A DNA stretch of 64,000 bases from Ptychodera flava (GCF_041260155.1 NC_091941.1:37830747-37894746), one strand, 5' to 3'. Positions 1 to 14,488 are shown, counted from the stretch's first letter. Made by a program: numbers and translations. The notes: generated by a model not told the origin, from the sequence alone.

Positions 1-3000
1 GAAAGGTGACAAGCTATTGATACTTACATGTAGGGCTCATGACTCAGCATTTATGATTAGTTTTCTGTATACAGTTGCTTCTTTTTTGAGACAAACATAG
101 CAAAGTATTGTGCATGAAGATGTTCTGGATGAGCAAAATTAAAGCAATTTACCTTTGTAAATAGACTTTTTGAGACTTATGTTTCTTTTATTGCAAATTG
201 CTGATTACAATTCATTAACAAAAATGTCATATCACATTATACTCCAATTATTCTGTTAATGACCTCTGACCTAATGTATATAATATCTGTCTGTCTGTCT
301 GTCTAACTTACAATGGCTTAATGTATCTCAACAAACACATCTTCATCATAGAAGAACATACATGTATGCCAGGCATAGCACGTAATACCACTGACACTTC
401 AGTACCAACCTAATCCAATCTCAGGAAGATAAACAATGTGGAGCTTTACTGTTTTAAATTTTTTAGATGAATTTCATTTTATAACACAAACATAACATTG
501 ATTTTCCATAGCACACTTTTGCTCTAAAAATGTCCTGTTTTAAGAGATAGCAGTTTGAATTATCATGATGAAAAACAGTCAGATACACTAAAATAATCTA
601 CTTTACAAACTACAATAAGGCTGATAAGGCATGGCAGGTTTCATTATAACAAAGCAGAAATAGAATTTGCAATGTATCAACATAAAATGATACATATTTT
701 CTATGACTGACACAGTAAATTGATATGATTCTTGAGGGGCACACAGTAACAGATAAATGAATTTGAATTTCAAGATTCCAAAAGCGATGTGTTCATATCT
801 TCTTTAACAACCAATTTCATTAATGGATGACCTCACAAACAATCATGACATTTAACGTTTCCGCAATGTTCAGAATTGTGCCAGTCTTAATGACTTAAAA
901 CCTAATTAACTGCAACGTGAATTTTCCGTTTCGTTAAACATTCACCAAGGTGAATAATTACCATTTCCTGAGTCACTGTCTTTTCCAAATTGTAACACAG
1001 CTGTCTATCAGGGCCAAGAAGAATTAAAATAAACAAAAGATTACATCATGTGTGGGAAAATTTGGAAAATTACATTTTTTTTTAACAAGAGGCAACTTCC
1101 CTGGGCCAGACAAACAGTGCACTATGATATACTGGTAATACTCTCTATACAATTAGTATCTCAATTTATGCTGTATTAGTTTTCACACTACTGCATGTTC
1201 AAATCATGAAAGGAGACTGTCATGAGAAAAGTGAAAATGCAAGAGATTCCTGGTACATGTAACCCATAATATTCAGTAACATTCTAACATTTTGATGGTC
1301 ATCTAATCGTTTCATTCAAATTTGAGTTACAAATTACAAAGAAATGCAAAGCCACAGAGCTGGTAACATACAGTGTCTTTATGCTGTATTTTATAATGTC
1401 ACACTTCATGTAATGTGACTGTCGTACAGGTGACATCACTGACATGTTGATTTCTTTCATACCTAACTGCCTTGAGTACCGAGGGTTACTAATAATACAA
1501 ATGCTTGCAGACCCTGAAGGACTGGGTTCTTCAATACAATGTACTGCACTTTAATACAATGCACGTGTGGATAAAAATAAACTTTTAGAGAGCTGCAAAT
1601 GACTTGTGTACACTGGGGCATGGACAGGAATCAAGGGGTAAAGAACATAAATTAAAACCTTTCAGGGTTCTTTTTGTGAAGTTTTTGACAATGAGTGAGT
1701 CTTGCTATGAAGGGAAATAAAGAAGCACTATTTCATGCAATGATTGATCACTGTAGCCAGCAGTGTACATGTACGTTGGTCTTGTCTGGTCCCTGCTAGG
1801 AATACTTTGTAAATGCTTCAAATACCTCCATTGCACCATGAATAAACCATCAACAAGATATCCTGCTCTTATTTAACATCAGAGCCTCAAGAATTTTGTG
1901 TCATCATGAATTTCACCTTCTTTAATAATGATAATGCTTCAGTGACTTGAACTTGAAGGTGATGATTTACATGCACAGCTACAAGATGGTCAAGAAGGGA
2001 ATCTCTTTCACCAAACCTGACTGAGATGTATTTCATAGCATCTTCCAATTGTCATCTTGTACTTCAGAAGTAATATTGAACCAGTCACATTTTATGTTTA
2101 CACCTTCAATGTTGGTTAAGTTCAAAATGCCAATGGCACTTTAAATACAAAACAGCAATACAATAATGAACATCTCACAGCTAGATTTTTCTTTGCCCAA
2201 TGCTGGTCATCGATTTGTGTTGTCTGATATTATTGTTCTCTTCCTTCATTTGTTTTACTGTTTCTGTCTGTCTTGTACATGTAAGGGCTATCTAAGTCCA
2301 CTACTCTGAGATTTGCATCTGTTACACTCTAAACTTCAGGTCTAGCCATCTGATATCATGATAGACGTGTACTAAGTTTAGCCAATCACCTATATCTACA
2401 ACTGTACAAGATGTGCTGATTAAATGTGCTACCTTGATCTTCATGCAGAGATCAGTAAGAACCTTGAACTCTGTAAAGCGTGAAATGAAGACATGAACCC
2501 ATTGTCAGATTCAGCACATGCAACCTTACAATACACAACCAGTGATACAGAAAAGAACAGAGAATAGTCACAATGGAATATACGGTTGATGAAGTTTGAC
2601 AGCGTCAGTTTTCATAATTCAGCAATTGTGTTGAAAAGATAAACATATGCACTGTTATCTTTGTTGTCATGGCAAGAAATCAAACTTCAGTGTACACAGT
2701 AGTTATGGCAACCTTTTTCTCATTCAGAATCAAGGCCGGAAGCTCCAGTGAGTTGAGTTGACAAACAGAGTGACTCCCATAAACCAGGATGACTGCAATT
2801 CACCTAGGCAAGTAGCCAGCATCCATGAACATTTATGCCAACAGTGCCAAGCAACAGAGGCAAACAGTTGACAAGTCTAGACAGGTTTAGATACAGAACA
2901 AGCTGATGTGTTGATTCAATTATCTTCTATCTCCTCATCTACCTACCAAGCTGCTGTCCTACCACTTACCTAATTCCTTGTGTACACATTCTGATCCTCT

Positions 3001-6000
3001 CAAGGTGATAAGTAAAATACTACAGATTTGAAAATTATTTTGCCAGGTAGCGTATGAAGTACATGTATACAGATTTTGTAAAAGCAAAGTATAAGTGTAT
3101 GAAGTGTAGTTTTCTTTCTGTTAACTTTCAAATTTGTGAGCTTTGTTGATAACAATACAGCTGCCAAGGTTAACCAACAACAATGAAGAACAATGGTACA
3201 TGTAGGTATACTTGACAAAACCTGCCTTTTACTTTCATGGATCTTGCCAAGTCTGATATCACTCCGACAATAACTGAGGATGGACGACTAAACAGCAACC
3301 AAGCTATTGCTGGAACTGCAGCCATAGCTGACTTTTGTTACAAGGTGTTTTGCCAGGGCAGCTCAGATTAAGAAGAAAGTTTTAAAAGCATTCAAGGATG
3401 AAAATACACTGGCATGTGTGGATACACCTGACTTGAACCCTGGGCATGGTACATGTACATAGCTAAAGGGCATACACTGTACCATAAGTGTGATGGCAGC
3501 TCCAAGTCAGCTACTTGTACTGAGCAGGTTAACATAATGGATTTTAGTACTTACTGGTTATGGCCATTTAAACTTTCTCTTTTGGAAAGAAGACTTTGCT
3601 ATTGAGAAAATCTTAAGATATGATCTTTCCAGTAATTTTAAAGATATTTTGTATTTTGGGATGTACAAGTATTTTTGTATTTGAATTTTAAGACCCTTTA
3701 TTTCCAATGGGATGTTGAACTACGAAAGAAAATCTGCATTCCAAAAAAAGTGTGTTTGTGAATGACCCTGACAACTCTGATCTGTTTCCTTAATCTGGAT
3801 CAGTTTTAAAGCCCTGACCGTAAAAAGCGGACACACACATACTGTACTGATGCATCAGTTTACAGGGCTTTACTGTAAGGAAATATAATATGTTTGATAA
3901 AAAAAACATGTGCAAGTTAGACTGGTTGTTTTCTATGTCCACTCTGTGGAGAGGCATGTAACAATCTGGTATCAATTTTCTACTTGTCCTTCCAGTTGGT
4001 AACTTTGTCCTGAGAATTATCTTTGGACATCACAACCACTGGTGACCTGGGTTGAAAGTCAAACTCCTAAAACTGTTTTTCATGAAACAACCAAAACCAG
4101 TTCATACACTTCTGGTAAACACTGGAATTTAATTTTGGCTTCATTCCAAGCCATACCGGCTTACCACTGAAAATTTGCAAGCAACAGAGCCTAGTCCTGG
4201 GGGACAAGACATTTGTTGCAGACGAGCATTATGGTTATCTGAGCTGAGCTGGAACACAGTATGACAACACTGCAATAAGTCACCATTCCTTTCTGCTTGC
4301 TGATATTTGCAACTTAATGCTGCCATTGGAAAACAGTATACTTTCTGTGTATTTAAACATGAACTTGACAAACACAATTTGGTATAAATTCTTGACATCA
4401 AATTATGCAGTTCTGTAAAATTTAAAGTCTGATAACTATGTGTTGGACATTTATTAGTCTACAAACAATAAAATTCGTGTTTTGCGAAAAAACATTGTTG
4501 CGGCCGATAATAAATTAGACTCTTTTCAACTGCAACTGTCATTTGTCTATTCTTTACAGGGACTGATGACTGTGTATTACGCATGACTTCAGTGACACTG
4601 TCCAGATTCTGACATTCATAAGCCCTTTGATTCCACAAGCCTCACTGTAATGGCATGCTATCAGGTTCTCTCTGTAAAATATTTGTGAAGGGTATGGCAT
4701 ACAGATATGCTATTTGATTCAAGAAAATTATTTTCAATGAAGTCACATTTAATTTTTTCTCAACCACTAGCTCTTCTACATTTTTCCAAAGTACAATGAA
4801 TTAACTGTGTCCAGTTTTAATTTGTCTATGATTCTGAATCATCCAAAATCTGTTTCCCAACATAACTTTACAGGAATTTCGGACAAAAAGAATTTTGCAC
4901 CCACAACCAAGGCAACACTAAAAATATGAAGACTTCTCTGCTCCACTTCTCCATTATCATTTTATTGCCTTTCATTTTATTTTATTGCCAAACGATAAAT
5001 ATGTAGTATTGTACATGTGAAAATCTGGATATACAGGTATATGGAGCCTGGGTGAACAAACGTTTAGACATTTCGGGTATTTTTCAATTACTTGTGAATA
5101 TACACCATTTAACTGATAAGAGAGGCCATCATGTATTGTGGTGTGTTGCTGCATGTCAAGAAGGTGGGTTTATTTGTTGGACTTCTGCCAAATGGAGTGT
5201 GATAACACCAATGTTTTATACGGTTTTGGTTTACTGATCTCCCCCAGGCGCTTTGTTGCCAAGAGAGCAATACCTGACACAGAGATCTACTCTACCTGTT
5301 TTGAAATGTGACAAGGAGAGCAATTAAACAGTCAGCTAAACACAGCCTACATAACTATTGTACAATTGTGATGTGGATTTTGGGTCCTATTTCAAAGAAC
5401 AATGTGGTTCATACCAGATCCCTTAACAGGTTTGTACTGGTTCCAGATGACTGCCCAAGTAATGACCACAAGTAAAAAATGCAAATGTCTAAGCTAGATA
5501 AAAGACATGATTAAATCTTAAATGATATACTTTTCATATTACAGCAAATCAGGAAAAGTGCACCAACCTGCACACTTATATTCCTATCACCTAATAAAAC
5601 TGTTAACCTTTGATTGTCCAAAGTTTACAAGTGACCGTGAAATCAGACAAAGCTATTCAAGGGGTCATAGAGGTCATTTAGCCTGACAATCACAGTATTT
5701 GTCATTACATTATTGAATTGACCTTCACCATAACTACTCCAAGTCTTCAAAAATGATAAAAATATACCATATATATAAACACTTAGCAAACTGTTGAAGA
5801 TTTGCTGACCCATAGATACCGTAACATTTTATGGACTCAGCTGCTATAAAGCTTTCCTGACAATAACGTTACTGAGAAGGCATTGATGTCTTGCAGAAGA
5901 ATAGAACCATGACACACCTAGGTGTATGGACGCAGTATAACTGAACGCGTCCACCATTCATGCAGTCATTCCTTTCATGCAGAATCAAACAATGCAACAA

Positions 6001-6416
6001 ACGACGGTTACAAATGAACACTGCTTTTTGAATTTGTCGAGAAGTGGCGTTGATATTCAAATAAAGCCCTTCTCCTGGGTGCATGAGTTTGTTACTTACA
6101 ATATTTGCTCACTAAATGACAAAGACACTCTAAGCTAACACATCTTTTTTCTTTTCTGGCCTTGTAATTGTGATATGTTCCGCGTCCACGAGAAGTTAAA
6201 AGTCTGTGCCGCTTTCACAACACAGTCGGTTTTCAGTGTGAGGTACTGGTGAGGTACTAAAACAAATATAAATGTAGGAAATCTTGATCTTCAAAACATT
6301 ATTTCCATCATCACCCACTTCTATAATGACAACAGCTGTGTTTTTACATCATATTTGTATAGGTATAATCCCTGCAGTCTAATATCTATAACAGAGTCTG
6401 AGAAAATTCCACTTAC
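1..6416. other. Mostly non-coding stretch downstream of the first exon at 6.4 kb
   Basis: AT-rich sequence with many TACATGTA-like words and a short TCTG run near 285-304. I cannot assemble a convincing coding exon here. It most likely holds introns and 3' parts of the minus-strand gene that starts at 6489. One weak candidate is a 32-bp minus-strand segment at 4165-4196, with a good acceptor (pyrimidine-rich, ending CCCCCAG) and donor (GTAAGC). Its phase would fit exon 1, but a 10-codon exon is easily produced by chance. Confidence 0.4.
3237..3371 (+). CDS. Small unrecognised ORF, 44 codons
   Basis: A plus-strand ORF opens with ATG at 3237 and closes with TAA. The peptide has a balanced composition (it starts MDLAKSDITPTITEDG and contains an alanine-rich stretch near residue 25), unlike the low-complexity translations around it. 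I do not recognise a family. It could be an exon fragment, since a possible donor GTGTTT follows a TAC AAG codon pair inside it, or it could be chance. The flanking minus-strand gene would place it in an intron. Weak support. Confidence 0.15.
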   Translation: MDLAKSDITPTITEDGRLNSNQAIAGTAAIADFCYKVFCQGSSD

Positions 6417-6489
6417 TTGCCAGTTTCTGTATGGTTGTAGCAATCCTACTGTCTGAACTTGGCTCATAGTATCTTCGTCCGGAAGCCAT
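6417..6489 (-). CDS. First coding exon of an unidentified minus-strand gene
   Basis: On the minus strand an ATG at 6489 opens a 24-codon frame (MASGRRYYEPSSDSRIATTI, then QKLA) that runs into a strong donor, A|GTAAGT, after 73 bases, leaving phase 1. The start ACCACAATGG is close to a Kozak context. The peptide is polar, with no signal peptide, so the product is probably cytosolic or nuclear. The remaining exons would lie toward position 1 or beyond it, and I cannot assign them. Upstream, 7.0-8.4 kb is CpG-richer than its surroundings and is a plausible promoter. I do not recognise the protein. The call rests on ATG context, donor quality and codon-like composition only. Confidence 0.45.
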
Positions 6490-6999
6490 TGTGGTGTATA
6501 CACAAGTTTTTTGACTGTATTGAAAGATGTCAGGTGATTTTCAAATATGTTCTGAACAGTTCAAACTCCTCATGAAAAGTTTTTAGCTATATTCTAAGAA
6601 GTTTCCTTTTTTCCCCAAACATCAAGAGTCTATAACTACAAAATGTCTATGCTGGGTACTGGTTACATGTAGTCCCTCTTTTTCTTGAGTCCTTACATAT
6701 AATCTAGTCCATCAGTTGTGATCTAAAATCTGGGAAGGAAGGAAAAAAAGGTAGTTGATTAAGGAATGCACTCAGACAGTAGCACATTAATCATTACTGT
6801 TGATGGGCAATGAGGTTAACCTTTGACCTGAGGGCTGTTGTAACCTTCCTAAGCCCTACCATGACTACTATTTGCTGTTTCAAATAGCAGACCAATTGAT
6901 TGCAAAGTCTAATTATAATTAATAAGGTAAATTAGTTTAAGTAATTTGCAGTTCTTGAAAGCGCCACATTTTTTAAACTTTCGTTTCTCCTACAGGAAC

Positions 7000-8400
7000 A
7001 TATAGTACCATGATTTCACTGGTACATCATCGCTGGAAGAGAAGCGAGCAGCACCAAAAGCAGCCATTATTAGTACGGTTGTTAATCGATATTAAAAGCC
7101 TGTTGCATGGTTATCGATGGCATGTTCACTAATGATGTTGAGTGTTTTTTGGCGGTGGTCAAATTTGAAGGATCCGCGCTTACGCGCTTCGTCCATATGG
7201 AAATAAAGAATCTGAACGATTGACCAAAATATTGCAAATGCGAAAATACAAAGCTTATCAAAAATGTGCACAGTTGACACTTGCAATTTTAAGCATGCAT
7301 ATATGATGTACTTGTATGTAACCCAAAGTGACCCGAGCCGGCGTCGCGGGTTCACACATAACTAAAAGCCAAATTCTACCACCAGAATAACACGACAGGG
7401 ATTTCCCTAATTTGTACATGTATGTCAATTTGCGAGTTACCTTCATACGATTTTACGACCGAGTAGACTGCGGCTGTCACATCGGCGATTCGATTCGATC
7501 AGTCCTTGCAGCGATATCCAGATACTCTCGCGACGGGCTAGATGCGTTTTAGTAATTACAACTATGCAATCTTTGCTAGTGTATTCGTTAATTATGTAAC
7601 AAGCGTGGTATCCATGGAAATAAAAGGTGAAACAGCAACTATGTTTTATGCTTGTTAAGTGTTCGTAACTGGGGATGTGTATCTCTTCAAGAGCGTTACG
7701 TTTTCAAATACATACAACATGGCGTCAAGCTAGTAGATCCGTTGCTGGTATGTTGGCCAGCCAGTAATCCAGTATTGTATAGGAACTACCATCAACGGGA
7801 GAACCACTGTAATATATCGTCTTTCACAAATCGCAAGCTATCGCGTTCAACGAGATGTGCGAGGACACAAAAACCACTGACATGTATACATATACCGAAA
7901 TTGGGTAATACCCTCGAAACAAAGACGAACAAAGCCCTGCGAAAGACAATACTGCTCACAATGCTGAGATATACACAACAATACACGTTGTATACACCGC
8001 AGTCTGAAATGATCCGGTGTAAGCTTACTCTATATCATGTATATAGCGAGAAGCGACTATGAATGAAAACAACGGATCGAATATGTGCTAAAAACCTTCG
8101 ATCGTGTTACGACAAACGTACACGCTCGTGAAGATGTAAGAAATTTCTTCTAACCTTGTACAATCTTCAGTCCCATTTCGATTATCAAGTTCCTAATCAC
8201 TGTAAAATTACCGATGATTATTCCGTTCCGGCGTGCATCACGGTACACGCTCGCGTTTGTTTAGTTTCAGTGCACTGACACTGACGCTTCGCGCGTTGTG
8301 TCAGCTGCCGCTCCAATGTTTGACCTTTAACCTACGCAAGTCTTAGCCAGCTTCTTCTCTAGTTTGCCAAATCGACTGCAGGACGGATAGTAAAACTGAC
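7000..8400. promoter_or_regulatory. CpG-richer probable promoter/5' region
   Basis: CG dinucleotides are visibly denser here than in the flanking AT-rich DNA, for example around 7330-7350, 7440-7550 and 8220-8300. The stretch lies 0.5-1.9 kb upstream of the minus-strand first exon at 6489, so it is the best candidate for that gene's promoter and 5' UTR. No TATA box or specific factor site was assigned. A 136-codon plus-strand ORF inside it shows no coding character and was not called. Confidence 0.3.
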
Positions 8401-10948
8401 CTTACTGTCTCCTGCAATTACAAAATGCTCTACGAAATCATAATTTATTGTACTATAAAATTATTCTGATCACGATCCCTTCATAGTCAGGGTACCGATA
8501 TTCGGCCGGCCTCGGACTTGGACTTGGTAGCAATATCGAAAATGGTCATTGAGGGCGCTCTTTACAAAAATAATGCAATCTTCTTGATTTATTAGATGAG
8601 CGGTGTGGAAGATTTGGGGAGGGGAAAAAATCGGTAGGTGAAGGGGAAATAAATAATTTGATCCTGTAACATGCTTGCAGGGAGAAAAATGTTCCACAAG
8701 ACAAGTAAAAAAGTTGTCGCAAATGTGCCGAAATCAGCAAACTGGAAAATCCAACTCTCTCATAATTTCTTGAGCAGCGCCTCGCCGGCGCTAATATTTC
8801 CAATATTTGTGAGCAAGTCCTTTGTTTTTTGCCAACATTCATGATATAACAGTCTGATTTAAATTCATTGCACACCGTTTTCCGTTGCAATGATAGACCC
8901 TGTTAAAAACATTTTTGGATTTATTTGCGATGAGCTTTGACACAATCAGTATTTAAATAGAGGGACTGTTGGACTTAATCTGTAAACCAATAAAAACTTA
9001 AAAACTCGTGACAAGGTTAGATAAACTAGTTCTAAAAGCAATATATTATTCTCTTAATATAACAATACACATGCAAGACATTTTATTCTGCCTCCTTGTA
9101 CCATTATTACCGCTTGAAGGAAAGGAACTGAGGGACGAAGAGAACATTAACAGCACCTCTTGTACATAAAATTGAAATAGCAGAAGCATATGGATTGTAA
9201 ACTGCTGTTTATTGCTACTTATAAAAAACACTCCAAGTTATTTATAGGTACAGATTTGAGCAAGTGACATATAGGTAGCATTATGAACCACATATTAAAA
9301 TGTTGGTTAACGGGGAAAATTAGCATTGCTTCTGCATACAGAAAAAACAATTTGATGCATTACTGACAATAGAAAAATAAGTAATGTCACACGGAAAAAT
9401 TGCTGCCATACCCATTTTCCTCCCACACCTAGAAATCATATGGCTCCGCAAATAATGGCGCATTCCCCTATAAAACATAATTTTAGCCTTCTCCTAGTGA
9501 GCTTAGCGAAGATTACCTCAAAATATCCACATGGTGTGATTAGAACAGAACTCGTTGAAAGTGCTTAAACTGAAGAACATTTCATCGAATATTACATTTT
9601 TGTTGGCTGAATTTAATTGCTACATTTTGGTGTAAAACATTCAATATTTCACAAATCATACAAATCGTATGATTATGAAACTACATCTGTCGAATACTCT
9701 GCAGACAAATAAACACAGGACGGCATGCATGTTCAGGCAACAGTAAAATCCCTTCCCCTCACATTATGAACATTCGTCTTCCATCTCTAATTATGTTATT
9801 TTTATTTCGTAATCTAGCGTCGAATATTGAAAACGAGGATAAGTTAGTTGCACGGCTTACCAGCAACTATCAGGTAAAAGCCATCCGTGAAAATGAAATC
9901 ATAGAGAAAGAATGATAAATATGGGTTCAATACATTCGCAAACTCCAGAGGGCTCTATGTTCTGTAAATGGCGAGCACTTTTCCCCAAAGGGGAAATGAT
10001 GTCACATGTAGATATTATTTGTAAGACGTTCACATACGTCCTCTGCAACAGTCATTCATGGCAATAGAAATATTCGATGGACTTTAATTACCGATGTCAG
10101 AAATCACATCAGACAAAGGGTTTTTCTAATTTATATTTATTTTATCATATTTATTTTTTATTTATTTATTTATTCATTCTCTTCCATTTACAATTCTACT
10201 CGCACTTCTGCATTGGATAAAGTTCTTACATTTTGAATAAGGGTCATTCAATTTTGCTTATCATGATTTTGATTACTTTTTTGAATGTCAGTCTTTCAAC
10301 CCCTGCCTAAGAATGAGAATAGATAATGCAAAACAAAATTGTCGTTTTCTACATGTACTTTACTATCAAATGAGATATTAGATTCCATATAGTATCAAGT
10401 TTTTGACTTAAATTAATTATTATCATTAATAACACATTTGAGGTTTTCTACCCCAAATATGTACCCCTCCATCAGTCGATTAAACTATTGCTACCTTACT
10501 AAACTTTAGATTCTCTGTTTTTTGAAAAGATGTAGTATTAGTGGGTTTCCGGTCATCTTTGATTAGAAATATTGCCTTGGAAAGATGTATGCTAACTTAA
10601 GATAGGACATTGCTAGCGTTCTTCTAAGTGTGGCATGAACTTAAGACCCGGTATTAAATTTAAACTCTGCAGAAAATGAGGGTTGTTAAGTAGGTAGTTA
10701 GGGTTCATCGCCCTCGACTGGCATATGCATATTGAAGTCAATATGGTGCTTCTTTATTCTGGCAATGCCAGCAACCTTGACTCAGAAACGATGACACGAT
10801 GGTACAGTCCAATGTGTTGCAACTCGGGGTATCCGTGTACAATCAGAGAAATGTATCAGGGTTTCTATCTTTGACTAAGAGAGTTTGCTGCCGGGCTTTG
10901 ATACTGCGGGTTTCCTGTACGCCTAACACCCTTCTTATTTTGCTCTAA
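8401..10948. other. Intergenic, no gene seen
   Basis: AT-rich sequence with short A/T runs and a TTTATTTATTTATT-like tract near 10140-10175. I see no exon, RNA gene or bounded repeat. It lies between the presumed promoter of the minus-strand gene and the TIR element that precedes the PCYOX-like gene. Confidence 0.4.
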
Positions 10949-12445
10949 GGCCGCATTCACAAATACACGGGGTGTTCGAAATTTCGGGGGGGGGGTAGTA
11001 CAAGGGGAACTTGAGAGTTTTGCTCAGCGTATAAGGAGGTTCTGAAAATATTTTGGTTCCTATTATATTTTTTGGTAGGTAATTTTAATGAAAAATTAAT
11101 AGCGTTTTTAAGTTATCCAATGGTTCTAATGTTAGCAATACTTCAACAAAACCTGGAACATTTCATAGCGTTTCATGACTGTTATTTAGAAAGAATCTAA
11201 AAAAGTGTGAATGCCATTGAAGTTTTCTTAAGAAAAACAACAAGTAAGCCTTGTAACGGGGCAAAAGCTGAAACTATTGATATTTTTTTATGCAATGTAT
11301 CATATACAGATTTTTTGCTGTCTTTCTAGACCATGCTGAAACACAATATTTAGTTCGTCAATAAAGCCCGTTTACGTAAAACACTACTGGTAATAATTTA
11401 ATTAGAGTCCAGACTGAAAGTCAATTGTCGATGATACAAATGCGCAGTACAGGGTGTGTTGGTAAGCTGTATACTGGACAACATGCCCTTGGGAGCAGAA
11501 CTAAGTTAATACAGTTATTGCCCTGCTGGTTATGGGCAGTGTCACTGTCACTGCATACCGGCAGTAACAGTGACAGAGATAGCTCTATTACATGTAAAAT
11601 CTGATGTAGTTGACGAAAAGTTTGGGTCATATGACGCTAAGGACAGTGAAACATACTTGTATACAAGATCGGGCTAGAGAGCAACATATGGAAGACCAGG
11701 AGAGTATCAATAAACAATGGCCAAGGGGTAATAGGTGTATCAATATTCACAAATTAGTGTTTACTGTGGTACACAAAATAGTGCATCTCCTTTAATGTAA
11801 TGGTAGGGTTAACTTCTATTCCTATATGGCTACCTGTATTTGTCATTTTATAATGAATAAATTGTCCATAGAGTGTAACAAAGAAATGAACGATCAGTAG
11901 GTGTATCAAATTGATGTTTTTTTCAACATTGTATGAAATGCAACTGACAACAATATAATGTACATAACGCAATTGTAGATTGTGTAAATCGGCTGAACAC
12001 TGAATATTTCAAGATGATAAGTAATAGGCCTAAAACAAGATATTGGACTTGATGAAACAAATTGTAAAAAATTGTAAAAGTGTAAATTTTTACAAAATGT
12101 GTCATTATGACACCAAAGATATCAGTGGTTAAGCTTTATTTGATGGAATATTTCAACCTTCCAGTACTGTCAATTTACAAAACTCTTATAAGTAGCATGT
12201 GGGTGACACATGTCTTGTACTTTTTACAACGTTTTCTTCGATAGATCACCGTGCTCAGTTTTTCACTATTTGTGAGCAGAACTGCGTAATATATGTTTAT
12301 TTATTTATGATAGTTTGAGGGGGGACTTGAAAAATTTTGATCATGTCGATAGGGAGTTTGAAATTTTTTTTGAGTGGGGTCTGAAAAAAAAGATTTGAAT
12401 CGCGATTCCTTCAGCCCCCACTTACTATTATTTTTGAATGCAGCC
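10949..12445. mobile_element. TIR DNA transposon, PIF/Harbinger-like, non-autonomous
   Basis: The ends are inverted copies of each other. The left end reads GGCCGCATTCACAAATA and the right end, on the complement, GGCTGCATTCAAAAATA. A TAA flanks both sides (10946-10948 and 12446-12448), which fits the 3-bp TWA target duplications of PIF/Harbinger elements. Each end is followed inward by a G-run/C-run tract (G-run near 10985-10997). The interior, about 1.5 kb, has no transposase-like ORF, so this copy is non-autonomous. Its right end lies about 180 bp upstream of the PCYOX-like ATG. A related left-end fragment occurs at 15508-15560. Confidence 0.6.
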
Positions 12446-12628
12446 TAAGAGTAGCCATGCCATGTCATGCAACTCAAGTAGCCTTGGACAGCGAGTTTTT
12501 GATGGCGGGATTTGATTCAAGTGCATGTTGTCGACAAACTCTCTTTATTTATAGGGTCGTCGTGACAGATTTAAACAACTGCAACGCCCTTTCTGCGACG
12601 TTCAGTTTTTCAGTGTTCTCAAGAGTTT
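12446..12628 (+). promoter_or_regulatory. Presumed proximal promoter/5' UTR of the PCYOX-like gene
   Basis: This is the only sequence between the TIR element's end and the first in-frame ATG of the PCYOX-like gene. It contains a TATA-like word, TTTATTTATAG, ending near 12554, about 75-95 bp before the ATG. That position is by inspection, and no initiator was established. An unmapped upstream 5' UTR exon is equally possible. Confidence 0.25.
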
Positions 12629-14488
12629 ATGTTGACTCCTCGGCCAGTTATGAACTTGTCATGGTTCTCACTTTTCCACCTCTACCTTTTGCTGCAAAAT
12701 TCACTTGTCGACTTGAGGGTAGCGGCGACAACTCCGTCAGGTGATGTCAATGTCGTAATCGTTGGAGCAGGTATTGGTGGCACGTCGTGTGCATACTACT
12801 TGAAGAAATTTCTGCCAAATGTTGACACAGTTATACTGGAAGTCGCATGTAGGCAAGTCTTTAGTACATTTATTTCGTGCATCTTTTCTTTCCATAATTT
12901 TTCGGTCAGGTACAGCGTTACCGTCTGAACTTAGACATCACTTTACGTTTTCATCGCCTTTTGGGGAGTGTATTCTCTATGAGCTCATCTTTCTTTCTTG
13001 AGTTATAGCTGAAATACACATATAACACGTTTGATCCAATTTGTTACCTTGAGAATTATACATAAGAACTAAGGGACTTGTCAGTTTCTTCAGCCTGGGG
13101 GCGTGGTGGATCCACAAGAGGGGATTCAACCTGTTTTTGACTTTGGTGATGGCAGTGGGCTGGGGAAGGATCACAGAGGTGCCTGGAGTTGCCGTGTAGT
13201 ATACTATGTATACTACACTGGCAACTCAAGGCACCTGTGGGATGGATCACAATGTTTTGGGAAATGCTTGATGGTGGGGGGGGGGAGGGGATGGTCAGTG
13301 TGTTTTGAAATAAGACACAGGCACATAATTGCAATAAACTACATCATACCAGCCAGGAATTGCATTATTCAGTTGCAGTTTTCGGCGTGTAACTTTGATA
13401 TATCAGAAATATCGGGATGTTTGCAAATTGTAAGTCTGTTGTGCCCATTTTTCTTTTCTCCTCTCCGTGGTCTTGGAGAGCCTGTGGTTCTACTTTGTCA
13501 CTTTGTTTCCTTTATAAAGTTTCTGAACCTGTCATTGAAAGTGACAGGGTAAAGTAAGATAGAAAAATTATATTAAATACCTTGGAAGTTAGTGCAAGCA
13601 AAATCAGAGAAGTGAAGTAATGCACTTCCACTGAAAATCTTTCATACCTAATTATCATGAAAACAAAGAGTTAAACTGGTCTTGTCTTAGTTATTCTTTA
13701 GGCCTAAGTGAGAGCAGCTGTAATATTATGGCAACTTAAATTTTTACTTTTATTCTGTATTATTAACAAGAGTGTCTTGTATTCTCTGAACTTTTTCACT
13801 CCTATTTTCCTCTGAAGAGGTTAACCATGATGGTGAAAAGATTCCCGTAAAAGATATGTTGCAATGCCCTGTGTTAGGTTTGTTGAAATAGCCTACATAT
13901 ATGTATTGACAAAAAGTGAATTTTCAGTCCAGAACAAAGTTCAAGTATGGCAGTTTATTTATCTTGAATGATATTGATTATTGGACCTGTTTCGATGTCT
14001 AGTTTATACAAAGGTATGCTATGTTGACAAAGCGAAGTCTGGGCATTTCTGTCGTTAATCTACAGAATAAAAATCATGAAAACTTGTCAAAAGATACAGC
14101 TAACTGTCCCTTAAATATTAAGCTTTATCAACAAATGAGGAAAAAAGACTTTGAGTGAGCAAAGCATTGATTAATTAACACTTGGCATGATGGCTGGTAC
14201 CAGTCTAATTACCAAGTTAATTTTTTGATTTACTGCTTTTCTCTCTTTTATGTAAGTGATTGACATGAATTTATGTACAATAGTGGTAATGCACAGAAAG
14301 AGTGAAACACATACATACTTCATTCAAAATACGTACGATATTCACACTCTTAAATCGAATATTTGATATTCCTATGCTACAACTGACATGTCAACAATTT
14401 CATCAAACAGAATGATAGAATGTTTGAAAGATAACTTTTAAACACACACATACACACACACACACATACACACACCAGCCATCTACAC

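Noticed and set aside
7652-8062. 136-codon plus-strand ORF
   Set aside because: It lies in a CpG-richer presumed promoter. No domain, no splice or promoter support, and random-looking composition.
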